From Chara braunii (lineage: Eukaryota; Streptophyta; Charophyceae; Charales; Characeae), in assembly GCA_003427395.1 (NCBI GenBank), contig BFEA01000622.1, positions 711,627-758,842 on the forward strand: DNA of 47,216 nucleotides, written 5' to 3'. Position 1 is the stretch's first letter. The number at the start of each line of letters is the position of its first letter. A program made the translations under genes and the position numbers. Shown piece by piece: positions 19,795-30,105 of this stretch. The notes under the pieces are model-generated. The model was not told where the DNA came from. It searched no databases and was given only the letters and a program-made list of their open reading frames with translations.

Positions 19795-21060
19795 TGCAAT
19801 GAATTGCAGTGCTACAAGCATGCTGTACACTAATTTCGCCCCTGTCATCGTTGGCGGGACTTGATCCTGCAACCTTTGCCTGCTGTGTTGCCTGTTGGTT
19901 TGCTGTTTGCCTGTTTTGAGCCTTGCGGGACTTGATCCCGTGACCTGTAATCTGTGTGTCTTGTTTGTGAGTGTTGAGCTGTATGGGANTTGATCCCTGA
20001 GTCAGCTACTAGTAGTCTCTGTTTGGTAGTTCTAGGCCATTTGGCCTATTCCTTTTTGTGTTCAAGGTNCCCTTTTCCCCTCTTTCCATCTAGATACAGG
20101 TGAGTCTTGGGTTGTTGCTTGGGAGTCCGTCGTAGGTCTAGGCAGAGGGTAGAAGTAGCGGGCAGGAAATTTGGGTCGGGTCTTTTCTCGTTGTTTCTGC
20201 TGGGAAAACTGTGCCCGATCGTTGCTGCGTTAATTTTGGGCGAGGGCATCTTCGTCCTCGAAGCCCAGCCATAGCTGGGGCTGGGACACAAAGTTGGAGA
20301 TAGCACTGCTGCTATCAGCAGCTCTGCGCAAGAGCTTCACCACGACTGTGTTGTTGGGTTTGAGCGCTGCCTTTCTTCACTTGGCAGCCATATTTGGTGT
20401 TCCTCCTCATGAGGAACTTCGTTTTTCTCTTCTTCGAAGTGCTGGATCGGTTGTCACCTTCTTCGTCAGGACTTCCAGCGCTGCACTTCAGTGCAGGCGC
20501 TGAGCTGGTGCTGCTATCATTGAGGCTGGTGGTTCAGATTTGCACGTTGTGACAGCTGTGGGGTTACTGCTGCTACGGCAGCCATAGCCAGGGGTATGAG
20601 GTGGCGAGGAGGAAGAAGAAGACTCCTGCAGACTTCGTTGAANNNNNNNNNNNNNNNNNNNNNNNNNNNNNNNNNNNNNNNNNNNNNNNNNNNNNNNNNN
20701 NNNNNNNNNNNNNNNNNNNNNNNNNNNNNNNNACGGCAGCCATAGCCAGGGGTATGAGGTGGCGAGGAGGAAGAAGAAGACTCCTGCAGACTTCGTTGAA
20801 CACTTGCTTTTGATTGTTCGGGGTTGTTGTAAACGCTGTTGTCATTCTTGGAACAAGTACTCTGGATTGATTGGAGGAGGACGGGGGATTTCAGAATTGA
20901 AATTCGTTTTTCAATTCCCTGTGTATTTCGAGCTTCCACTCTGCATATCTTCTCTCCGGTTTTGTGTGGATTTGCCTCCTTCGACTCTACTCTGCAATTG
21001 CATGCGTGTATGGGAACGTGTGAATTTGTTATGGATTGAAGGTCAATCGGGTACATAACA
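19795..21060 (+). repeat. Right LTR of element B, containing an N gap
   Basis: It matches the left LTR from TGCAATG to ATAACA. It holds 90 Ns (20643-20732). The 68 bases before the gap (20575-20642) are repeated exactly after it (20733-20800), so the gap is an assembly join that duplicates sequence. Without it the LTR would be about 1.1 kb, like the left one. The T-arm-like motif recurs at 19853-19875, 19924-19946 and 19983-20000. Confidence 0.9.
20643..20732. other. Assembly gap (90 N) with duplicated edges
   Basis: The bases on both sides are the same 68-base sequence, so the true gap length is probably zero or negative. Confidence 0.95.
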
Positions 21061-23703
21061 CAGCAACCATTTGGAGCCCACCCAAATGACTACGAACTCA
21101 ACTAAGAAGAAGAACTGCAGCCTATCTCTGGACCGGGGACCCATCGAAAGTCAACTTCAACTCCGAAGTAGCCCGGAAATATGTAACACAAAAGAAGGCA
21201 AATGGTGGCCTAGGAATACTTGACCCAGAAACGCAGATAAGGGCTCTACAATCCAAGTGGATCATTAAATTAATAACCAACAACAATCTTTCATGGATAG
21301 ACATAGAGCTAAGAAGAGTACAACAACTAGTAAAATATAGAACCCCGGAAAACATGTTCGGCTTTTTTTGGATCATGGCCAAATCTTGGGCAATGAAAGG
21401 CACTTCTTGAGCAACGGAGCAAGGGGGAGGGGTGGAAGAGCCGGAACTGGACTTCTGGGGCCAACTATTAAACCACCAGTACCTTTCCCAGCCATTTCGC
21501 CGCTTTGTGCCGGTTAACACGGAGGCCGCACTCGGCCTCCGGCGGTGGCCAGATGCCCCGCCAAAATTTGGCGCGCAGGGCCCGCGGCCGATAGCTGGGA
21601 AAGGGTACACTGGCAGTTTAAAAGCTTGGAGAGAGATCCTGCAAGCAAAGGTGAGAGAACCAGCAAGCAAAGAGGAGGTTCTCAGGCAAGCCCTCTTTTG
21701 CAACCAGTCCTTACTAGATACACAGGGAAAGCCCTGGACCCTATCCGGAAATGACATGAAATGGGGCTCTTGGGCAGAAAAAGGAGTGTGGCATATTAAG
21801 CACCTATGGCAGGACACAGAAAAGAGATGGGCAACACTGTTATCAGCGAACTGAGAGAATGCCTAAAGGGTTGCCATAACCTACAGGAGAATCTAAACAA
21901 CATTGTTATCTCTGTCTTGGAGAGAAGGTTGCAACTGCTCAAAGACCCTGCAAACTGAATCCGGGTGATTGGGCAACAATAAAGACAGAAGTCCCCCCCA
22001 ACATCGCCTATCAATTCTGTTAGAAGGAAGGACCAAGGGACTCCTAGCTCATCTGCGACATGTATCCAATGGAAGAACCGGGGACAACTACTAGCCTATT
22101 AAGCTGAAACCCTTCAGTGGAAGTAGCCTTACTGGAGCAATCTGTAAGAAAAATAAGGGTAGTAGAAACAGAGCAACGTTGGATCTANAACCCGACAACA
22201 AACTTAGAGGACCTAGAAGTAGACCCTGCGGAATGGGCATGGAAAGGAAATCAAGGAGACTAGGAATAGAGAAGCGTACTAATATCTTGGAGTATACCGC
22301 GAAGTTACGATATACACTGAGAACGAGATCCGTCTCAATCACCCAAATCATAAACCATAAATGGGTAACGCACCTCAGCATACCACCTAACTCCACACTC
22401 CTCTCCCCTTGGAATAGAATTATTTCCATAACAGCATTCAAAATAAGAATTTTCCGGTGGCTACTCGCTCACCAGGCCCTACCAGTAAACTCATGGCTGT
22501 ATAAGAGAATGAATGCTCAGACACAATCTCCACTACAGGAACTCTGCCCCATCTGTCCATGCGGGTTGACAGAGGACATAGGGCATTGTCTTCTACTCGG
22601 TCAAAAAGCGCAACAACTCTGGAAACACACAGCGACACTGTGGCTCTTAACCACAAACAAAATCCTTCCAACGGATAGGACAGCAATTACCCAACTCATG
22701 GCAGGGGTATGAGGTTGCCTTTTTTCCAGACAATACCTTATGGATAATATGGAAGCACAGATGCCAAGAGACGATTGATGACATTGCAGTGAGCACCCAA
22801 GAGGTGTGGGAAGAAGTATTATACATAGTAGAAACTGAGTATAGGGGACGCTGGAAAAAAAAATCGCATGAAAATGGAACACAATTTAGCAAATAAAAAT
22901 AAAATAATCGAAGCATTTTCCAAACACCACCTAGGAGAAGGCAAGATAGCTACGATTGAGCAGGACAGAATCTACCTTGGCCACTGGAGACACAATTACA
23001 CAGCCCTACCCCAGATATCAGACGCACCCGGGAGTAGAACACACCTCACAGACATGTCACTAGGCTCTGGATAAATGCGGCACCATCCCACTAACTCCAA
23101 AGAACAACAAGACCGGAAGTAGGTTCTCAGAACTAGTCCCCAGTGCAGAGAGTACCAGGACTTTTGCACAGTATACCATTACAATAAGGGAAAGAAGAAT
23201 AGAAGGGACCCCACAGAGCCGCAGACTCTGAAGGGAGTACAGTAGAGGGAGAACCAGATCTAGAATAAGCTCTTAAGTGATGGCATTTGGAATCTCCGAA
23301 CACATAGGGCTTAGGGTTTTAGCACTCTGATAACTGACACCGAACTAGCAATTCTGGACCTCATTGCAAATCTGACAGCCAAGTAGCTGAGAGGAATATG
23401 TTAGGTCAGGTGACTCAGGCCCAATAGGATAGACAACGTAGATGAATAGAGTTACACGAATCAGAATAGGTCTAGCCTTAGGCAGGGGTGAGGGATGGTA
23501 AATCCTTCCCATGGGAAGTAATCAATGCCATCTGCCCAGGCCTCTCAACCATAATGGGGAGGAGCGTGTGTGAGTAAATTGTTGTAATTCCATTTCCTTG
23601 ACTTGCCGGTGGAATAGGAACTGGACTGATCCTCCCCAGAATGGAAAGGAGCCAGAACCGTAAGGTTCTGTTTTTGTAAGGGGAAAAAAAAAGAAAAAAA
23701 AAG
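21061..23703 (+). pseudogene. LINE A, downstream segment (ORF2 C-terminal region, zf-RVT, 3' end)
   Basis: After the CAGC duplicate the LINE continues as TIWSPPK, RRRTAAYLWTGDPSK, KKANGGLGILDPE and ALQSKWIIKL, all shared with LINE B. A MITE at 21472 then interrupts it, and the frame resumes KAWREILQAKVREP, EVLRQALFCNQ and GKPWTLSG. Further on, FKIRIFRWLLAHQALPV, CPICPCGLTEDIGHC and QQLWK form a zf-RVT domain, the zinc-binding tail of many plant LINE reverse transcriptases. Multiple stops make it a pseudogene. An A-rich stretch at 23684-23703 is a plausible LINE tail, but the exact end is uncertain. Confidence 0.8.
21472..21617. mobile_element. MITE 1 (TTAA target duplication) inside LINE A
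   Basis: This 146-bp non-coding insert has terminal inverted repeats: ACCACCAGTACCTTTCCCAG at the left, while the right end read in reverse is ACTGCCAGTGTACCCTTTCC. TTAA flanks it on both sides (21468-21471, 21618-21621). Removing the insert and one TTAA restores the LINE reading GQLLKAW, which matches GQLIKLW in LINE B, so the empty site can be seen directly. TTAA duplication is characteristic of piggyBac-type transposition, but the ends do not start CCC. Confidence 0.85.
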
Positions 23704-24036
23704 TCAATCGGACATGACAATTACTAAGAGGTCAGAACAACATTTCAGCAGGTGGGTAGAATTACAGAGCTCGGCTGCAAGAGGGGGGCTGAGGAAATCT
23801 CTCTGTGTCTGTGTGTGAATGCCACGATTGATTCATAGGTGGTTTTGCTTCTCACTGGTTCTGAGTGATTGGTTCTGTACATTTAGTCATAAAGAAGAAT
23901 ATGCTGGAGTGCTCTTTTATCTTTCGGTTGTTTTAGAGGAAAGGAAAGACAAATGAGAGTGATTGACAGTGGTGGTTGGTCGTTCCGCAGTGGAGGAGGT
24001 CCTGGAGATGGTTTTGGGAGACAAGAGAGATGAAGG
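23704..24036. other. Upstream region of the receptor kinase
   Basis: No gene is visible here. The stretch would include the promoter and 5' leader of the kinase. I see no clear TATA box at the usual distance. Confidence 0.4.
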
Positions 24037-24164
24037 ATGATGGCTCCTCTATATCTAGGAGTCTTCCGTCAACGCAGAGGCATCCTTCTGCTCCTCGTTG
24101 TCCTTTTGAGTGCTGGGTCCCGGGAAATCCTCGGTGCCAGGGCCACTGCAGAGGAGGATTATAG
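24030..24164 (+). other. Upstream ORF overlapping the kinase start
   Basis: An ATG at 24030, seven bases before the kinase ATG and in a different frame, opens a 44-codon frame that stops inside the kinase coding region at 24162-24164. If the mRNA begins upstream of 24030, scanning ribosomes would meet it first. It could limit kinase translation; whether it is used is unknown. Confidence 0.35.
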
Positions 24165-26604
24165 CGGTGAGAGACAGGAGACCAGGCAGAGAGAGCTTAC
24201 AGAAGCGCAGGCGAGTTCCCTCAATATCATTAACACAAACCTCCTGAAGAACGTTGCCAATATTCTCTCCAGTAGAGGAGACATAGCCACCAATAAAGCC
24301 TATCGGATCTTAGCGATCGCTCTTTCACCAAATGAAGAGACCATTTATTACTCTGAAAAGTTGATGAGCCCATCTGTTGATAACGCAAGCTTCTTCACGA
24401 ATTGGGTTAAGAAGGCTGAACCCATAGGTCCTTACAACACAACGTACAACATCACATATGTTGCTGGGCCATGGCCTTTGGACACCAAGTTGGGGCAGTA
24501 TGCCAGCTTCAGAAACTCCACCTGGGCAAGCAATGCAACAAATGGGTCTGATGTGCGGGGCTTGTTGATGTGGAATCACACGGCTTTAGTCCTTTCAGAC
24601 ATGAATAACAGTGCTCTATGGACACTCGATGTGAACTCCGGAAGAGGTGTGGAGCTACTAGACAATATAAAGTCGCCGATGCAGATGGTCAGGCATCCGG
24701 TGCAGGATGCCATCTTTGCGTCCGCTAACTCTCTCATCAGAAAAGTGAACATGTCTACACCTTCGCAATTCCAACGGTCGTATATACTTGCAGGCGGCGA
24801 GGAGGTTGGGTATGTGGATAATCCAAACTCTAAATTTGTCAAGTTTAGCGACCCCATGATCGGACCTCAGGCCATTTCCAGTGATGGAAGCAAATTGTAC
24901 GTTGCTGACTACTGGAATAACGCGGTGCGACGAGTGGACACTGCCACAGGTGCGACAGAAACAATTGCTGGAGCATCAAGAGTGGTTACTGCCACAGGTG
25001 GGACAGAAACAATTGCTGGAGCACCCGTGGGCCAGCCCACATTTCCTAGCCCTGAGGGCGGATTCAACAGTCCTCGCAGTCTGGCCTTGGATTCCAAAAA
25101 CTGCAACCTGTTTGTCTCGGAGCGTGACAGAGGACACATCCATTGGCTGCGTTTTGACAGACCGAACGGGAAAGTAATTGCTGTTGAGACAGTTGCTACA
25201 CTTTTGAAAGCTGATGGCTTACCAGAAGCAATTATGTCTCTGTATCTCACCAAGTTGGATAGGTACCTCTACGCCGGCACTGGGGATGGCCAGNTCCTAA
25301 AGCTTGAAGTGAGTGCTTCCTTCCTTCAATGTCCCTCCGAGGGAGAAATGTCTTCGAGTTTGAAGGTGGTGATTGGTGTATCAGTGGGGGTGGTTCTAGC
25401 TGTAATTGTCGCACTAGTCTTGATCTTTCGAAAGCGTTGCTGCGGCCAGTGGTGGAGCACTGCACAGCCCCCAGATTTNACCATGGCGCCGACAACAGGT
25501 ACCTGTGATGGTCAATNCNCTCTCCTAACCACTACTGTTAGCGGAGTGAGTGTGTTCTCTGAGACCGACGCAGAATGGCTGGCTGCCAATTCCATNACGG
25601 CGTTCCCCTGGTNGGAGATCGAAAAGGCACTAAGTGAGGGTAGCTGCCTGACTGGGANGAGTGGTGGGTACGGTGACGTGTACAGAGGCTCCTTGATGGT
25701 GGGAAAAGCGATGACGGATGTGGCCATCAAGGTGATGCGAGGGGAACTGGACACAGTCAAACACAGACAATTCCTGGCGGAGGTGAACACACTCAGTCAT
25801 GTGCGCCACAAGAATCTGTGCAAGCTGTTGGGTTATTGTGTGGAGGGAAACAGGTACGTCCTTGTATACCCATTTGTTTCAGGAGGGAGTCTGCATGATC
25901 GCCTGCACAGAACAAAACCAATTGCAGCAGCACCAGCAGCACTGGATCTGCAGGAGCGGCTTGCATCTAGCACCGTCCCTGGACCCCATGGAGATGGATG
26001 GGAGCCGTTGAATTGGACAGAGAGGGTGGTGATTGCAAGCCAGCTGGCCACCTGCTTTAGATATCTCCACCATGAACTGGAACAACCCATCATACATCGC
26101 GATATTAAGACCCAGAATGTGCTTGTCGAAGGTAAAGGGAAAAACTTGCATGCATACGTCTGCGACTTCGGGCTTGCCAAGCCTGGGAATGTGCCCCATG
26201 CTGACAATCCAACCCCCTCTGGCAAAACGACGGTGGTGACCCTGACGCACGGAGGTACTCCTGGGTATATGGCTCCCGAGTACATTTACGATGCCAAGCT
26301 GACTTTGTCAAGCGATGTCTTTGCGTTTGGGGTGATATTGCTAGAGCTGGTAACTGCCAAGAGGGCAATCCTGAGGCTGGAGAACGGGGACCCNATGCCA
26401 CTGTACTCGTGGGTAAGACGGTATNCGGCCACGTCGGCTCTCGATCCACATTTACAAAATTCCATGACACCGGAGGAACGGGTGTTGGTGCAGGATATGC
26501 TGAACCTCGCGCTGCAGTGCACAGATGAGCNGANATCCAGGAGGCCATCCATGGTGGACACAGCGAGGGCAATTGAAGCGATGTTGACTGGACCGGCACG
26601 CTAG
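24037..26604 (+). CDS. Receptor-like protein kinase with NHL-like beta-propeller ectodomain
   Basis: An intact, intronless 855-codon frame starts at the first of two consecutive ATGs. Residues 1-33 form a signal peptide (GILLLLVVLLSAGS). The ectodomain (about 34-440) has many N-glycosylation sites and propeller-like repeats such as LYVADYWNNAVRRVD (from about residue 287), TETIAGA and LFVSERDRG (about 358), resembling NHL repeats. A membrane span lies at about 444-466, followed by basic RKRCC. The kinase domain (about 523-850) has a glycine loop (GGYGDVYRG), Lys565 in VAIKVM, HRD with Asp689, DFG with Asp710 and APE with Glu748, so it should be an active RD Ser/Thr kinase. An insertion of about 30 residues precedes LNWTERV. 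It would sense an extracellular ligand and phosphorylate cytosolic targets. About ten codons contain N. Confidence 0.93.
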   Translation: MMAPLYLGVFRQRRGILLLLVVLLSAGSREILGARATAEEDYSGERQETRQRELTEAQASSLNIINTNLLKNVANILSSRGDIATNKAYRILAIALSPNEETIYYSEKLMSPSVDNASFFTNWVKKAEPIGPYNTTYNITYVAGPWPLDTKLGQYASFRNSTWASNATNGSDVRGLLMWNHTALVLSDMNNSALWTLDVNSGRGVELLDNIKSPMQMVRHPVQDAIFASANSLIRKVNMSTPSQFQRSYILAGGEEVGYVDNPNSKFVKFSDPMIGPQAISSDGSKLYVADYWNNAVRRVDTATGATETIAGASRVVTATGGTETIAGAPVGQPTFPSPEGGFNSPRSLALDSKNCNLFVSERDRGHIHWLRFDRPNGKVIAVETVATLLKADGLPEAIMSLYLTKLDRYLYAGTGDGQXLKLEVSASFLQCPSEGEMSSSLKVVIGVSVGVVLAVIVALVLIFRKRCCGQWWSTAQPPDXTMAPTTGTCDGQXXLLTTTVSGVSVFSETDAEWLAANSXTAFPWXEIEKALSEGSCLTGXSGGYGDVYRGSLMVGKAMTDVAIKVMRGELDTVKHRQFLAEVNTLSHVRHKNLCKLLGYCVEGNRYVLVYPFVSGGSLHDRLHRTKPIAAAPAALDLQERLASSTVPGPHGDGWEPLNWTERVVIASQLATCFRYLHHELEQPIIHRDIKTQNVLVEGKGKNLHAYVCDFGLAKPGNVPHADNPTPSGKTTVVTLTHGGTPGYMAPEYIYDAKLTLSSDVFAFGVILLELVTAKRAILRLENGDXMPLYSWVRRYXATSALDPHLQNSMTPEERVLVQDMLNLALQCTDEXXSRRPSMVDTARAIEAMLTGPAR
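24934..25029 (+). repeat. 48-bp in-frame tandem duplication in the kinase ectodomain
   Basis: Bases 24934-24981 and 24982-25029 differ at only a few positions. Each encodes 16 residues of the type V-D/V-T-A-T-G-A/G-T-E-T-I-A-G-A. It extends one propeller blade turn without breaking the frame. Confidence 0.9.
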
Positions 26605-27581
26605 TGAATNTTGGGAGGATTGCNAAGAGCGAATCGGCTCGCAAGGTCNAGTGTTGTGCCTTCGGCCCAGAAGATGGCACTGCATGCCCATAAGTTGCCT
26701 GGCTGGCACCCTTACATTACTGGCAATGCATGAGTTACTCCCAATTCGTACTCCCTCGTGAGGGTATGGTCGAAATACCCATGTGAAAGTCTGCGGGCCG
26801 CGAAATGGGGCATGGACAAAGCCTGAGCGAAAGGGGAGGCAAACAGGAAGGAAGAAAGGAGTGGGAAACTGCCTTGTCTGGGTGTGGTGAGTTGACTAAC
26901 TATGGGGCTATTTAATCTGGGGTAAGGGTAGCAAAGGCATTGCTTTTCTATTCCCCCTGTATTCTGCTGCTTCATCATGCTTACGATAGAGGGGTACATA
27001 ACCGTACATCCTTACAAGTCTTCCAATTTCTATTATCGAATCTTCTTCTTGCCTTTCATTTTTGTTTTCTGATTGGGTGCGGCAAGTCAGGTGTGGTTGC
27101 TGCTGCCATCATCCATCTCAGTTGATATCTCGCCGGATCAGCCGACATCACATCAGGTGGTTTGGGGATCATGCGCAGTTTTACCAACGAATGAAAGATT
27201 TNGATTCACAAAGTTTCAGGATATAGTACCCTGAACTTCTCCTCCTTCAGATATTGCGTTGGTGATTGATTGTATAAATAAGTTAAAATAACATATGGCC
27301 TGTGAGACTAGATTGGTTTTATAAATTTTCTTTACGAAGATAACCAAATCGCTCGTGTAGATGGACGTGCTGGCATAAGTAGCAGAGGGTGTTTGGTCGT
27401 TGTCTTGGTTCATGAGGGCCTTNGTAACAACTGCTTGCGTATAGGTTTCTTCAGGTCTGTGTTTCATTTGGCTTTTTATGGAGTTGCACTGGGAGCCAGT
27501 GCCTGATATATGACCACAACTTTGCATGATGGAATTTTTCAGACATGTATGATGCTTCTTGAGGTTTCCTATTTGATACCC
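26605..27581. other. Downstream region of the receptor kinase, no gene seen
   Basis: The stretch contains the kinase 3' untranslated region and AT-rich sequence around 27280-27340. I find no domain, tRNA or repeat that I can support. Confidence 0.4.
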
Positions 27582-27585
27582 TTAA

Positions 27586-27733
27586 ANCACCAGTACCTCN
27601 TAAAAGTCCTGCACGTTAATGGGCGTGGCTTTTGGGATGAACGGGCCTGGCCCGATTCAGCCAAGTGGAAACGGAGCGATTTCCACTTTTCGCTGGCNGT
27701 TAACGCGGAGCACTTTTAGGAGGTACTGGTGGT
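27586..27733. mobile_element. MITE 2, same family as MITE 1
   Basis: This 148-bp element is flanked by TTAA (27582-27585 and 27734-27737). Its inverted ends are near-perfect over about 24 bases: ANCACCAGTACCTCNTAAAA at the left and the complement of TTTTAGGAGGTACTGGTGGT at the right. The outer A-C-C-A-C-C-A-G-T-A-C-C is shared with MITE 1, as is the length, but the interiors differ. No coding capacity. Confidence 0.85.
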
Positions 27734-27738
27734 TTAAN

Positions 27739-28233
27739 TGTTGTTATTTCAACTGTGGTCACTTTTGTCAGTAACCACAGTAAAGAGGATAACTAAGGTA
27801 ATGGGGGATATGATGGCGCGTCCGAAGGGCAGGGAAGGTAAACGGTGGGGTCAGGGTTAACTAAGGTGGAAGATCGACTTCAAGTGGAAGGGGAGGGAGA
27901 GGTCGTAGGGGGAGGTCCCACATCGCTGTTTAGATTTGGGGGTGGACTGTGTGTGTGTGGGGAGGAGTATNTGACGGTGGACACCATCACATGGAAGAGG
28001 GGGGGACCGAGTGGTGTGTCCAAAGAGAAGGAAAAGGTTAAGGGGTGGGCGCTTGAGTGGAAGTTNGACTTCAAATGGCAGGGAAGGAGAGGTGGGTGCT
28101 GACATGGCCAAGTACAGCTCAGAGATATTGCCGACCTGGCATAGTTGGGAGTCATACCTCTATAGAAAGTCGGGGGCCATCACTGGTTGCTGACCTGTCC
28201 GCGGGAGTGGCCTACCTAGCCGCTGATGTTGTA

Positions 28234-28234
<1 letters not shown>
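27739..28234. other. G-rich stretch with degenerate repeats, no gene
   Basis: Imperfect repeats of a purine-rich module occur (AAGTGGAAGGGGAGGGAGAGG near 27888 against AAATGGCAGGGAAGGAGAGG near 28073). Similar words recur at 28325-28390, after the GT microsatellite. No coding signal. Confidence 0.4.
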
Positions 28235-28298
<64 letters not shown>

Positions 28299-28323
28299 CG
28301 TGTGTGTGTGTGTGTGTGTGTGT
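28235..28323. repeat. (GT)n microsatellite
   Basis: Nearly 90 bases of TG repeat with one GCGTGCG interruption near 28295. Confidence 0.98.
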
Positions 28324-29439
28324 TGAGCGGGGGAGGTCCAATACTGTTTAGATTGGAGGAGGAAACTTAGGGGAGGAAGTGGAAGGTGAGTTAACTGTGA
28401 AGGCGGAGACAAGGCGACAATGATGTGGGAATCAACGCTAGCTTTCTACGCCTCGGGGAAAGGAAGAACAGAGAAGGGGGCGAGAGCGATGGGAGGGTTA
28501 ACCTGCTTTTGTCGATCTTCTTTGATGGTTGGACGAGCATGAGCAGAAGATCATTATCAGTGGGAGTCACACTGTCGGACTCGGTGGTTTTTTTTTGTTT
28601 TTTTTTTTTTTTACTCCCTTCGTTTTTCTTTTTCTTTTTCTTTTTAATAAAAAAAAGTCCATTTTTATTATAACACCACAAGGGGACGGCCACCCCACAT
28701 AAAGACCGGGTCTGGGAGCTTTACCCAACGTTACGCTTTTGACGGGACCCCATGGGACCTGAATCCGAAATGTAAGAGTTACTTGGCCCTCTGTTCTACC
28801 ACCTATGCTTTAAACCCTAAACCCTGGTTTCTCCTATCTTAACCCCTGCCGTTGCTTACTGCCTTTAAATAGCCCCCTAATATTTCCTGTTCTATCTTCC
28901 TAATCTCCTCCTTTTCCTCCTTCCTCGCCTCCCTTAATCCCAGGCCCCTCTTGACCCTCTCTTGTTTCCACCGATCCTCTTTACCTTAACTCTCTCGCCC
29001 TCGCCCCTTAAACCCTAAGCCCTAACTGATGTCTCGCACCTAGGTAACCCGTGTCCTTCCTTTACCTGAAATTCTAAGTCCAATTTCCCCCCCTGTTTAT
29101 TTACTAGGTAGCAAATCCGGATATCCGGCAGACCAATTTTATCCGGAATTTTCAACCCGGATGAATTTTCCGGATTAATTCCGGATATGGAAAATCCGGC
29201 CCTGCGCAAAAAAAAAATTTTGCCAAAAAAAAAAAAATTCAAAAAAATCTGGAAAAAAAGTATGTTGTTCATATGAATGATACGAACAACATTTGGCTTG
29301 AGGTCATCTTTGATATCTCAACAGATATAAAGATAAAAAATAAAATAGAAGTAGAAAATAATATTTGTGCTCCCGCTGGGGCCCCTTTTTTAACAGCGCC
29401 GTCCATTCATGTGGGATTGATACGAGTACCGTTAAGGTT
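28324..29439. other. No gene; homopolymer tracts and a CCGGAT-rich patch
   Basis: T-rich tracts at 28589-28650, read on the minus strand as A-rich, could be the tail of LINE B. A-runs lie at 29208-29265. At 29116-29199 ATCCGG/CCGGAT words are densely packed in an AT-rich background. Confidence 0.45.
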
Positions 29440-30105
29440 GACATCCCTTCATTTCTGTTCTCAATTCTCTTGCTGTTTTCCATCTCTTCTCCTCGTCTGA
29501 CCATAAATGCTTCACTTGCTAGACCCCGTGTTCCACCCATGTTCCCCATTTGGAGTCCCGGGCGGAAAGCGTTCTGGGCTTGCCCTGGTAGTCCTTTATC
29601 CACTGGTTGCAGAGCAGCGGTTGNCTTAACACTTCTTCCCTTGAACAGGGTTCTCTGATCCTGGCCGGGAAGATTTGTTTCCACAGCTTGATGAGCTGCC
29701 CCAGTCAGTACCTGTTCTCTTGAGTATCCCTCTGACAAGGGTCCACTCCGTTATCTCCCCTTAGTGTTTCAGCCCACCCTTTGCACGTTAGCCAGTAGAT
29801 TCCTAGCATTTTGGCCGGAGTTTTAAATATAGACCGCCTCCTCATCTGCTCCAATGCGAACGGTGCCCAAGGCCGTGTCGGGTTGGTAGCTTGATTATCC
29901 ATTTGGTCTGCAAGGCCTTCAGTTGCTGTTCCGGATCGATTATGCCCAGTCCTCCCTTTTCCTTTTTCCTCGTTACGTGCGTCCGACCCACTTTAGATAT
30001 AAAGTGNTGCATTGACAAGTTGGTCGTCCAGAGGTACGCCACTGCCCTTCTACGTAGTTCCTTGCCGCTCGAGCTGGTGGGCTCCATAGTGTGCCTACAT
30101 ACCAC
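29440..30105 (-). pseudogene. LINE B post-RT region
   Basis: In shifting frames this reads KELRRRAVAYLWT, THVTRKKEKGGLGIIDPE and ALQTKWIIKL, then GQLIKLWKQIF, REPCSREEVLRQPLLCNQW and GKPRTLS. Each piece has a counterpart in LINE A. The zf-RVT part found in LINE A (22440-22620) is not visible here. Confidence 0.75.

Larger units (their letters stand above)
12863..21060 (+). mobile_element. Ty3/gypsy chromovirus B (complete borders, inactive)
   Basis: Two LTRs (12863-14009 and 19795-21060) start TGCAATG and end AACA, and enclose a tRNA-Met primer site, gag, RT-RNase H, integrase with chromodomain and a purine tract. The element interrupts LINE A. The bases CAGC occur immediately before the left LTR (12859-12862) and after the right LTR (21061-21064), a 4-bp target duplication. 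Joining the LINE across it restores WYAATIWSPP in frame. No protease is found. The coding frame has stops at 15348, 15891, 16734, 17029, 17983 and 18986, so the copy is dead. Confidence 0.92.

Noticed and set aside
28235-28323. CRISPR-like or regulatory array at the GT repeat
   Set aside because: It is a simple dinucleotide microsatellite with no spacers.
28810-29030. CCCTAAA-like words suggesting an interstitial telomere
   Set aside because: Only one or two units occur at each place, expected by chance in this composition.
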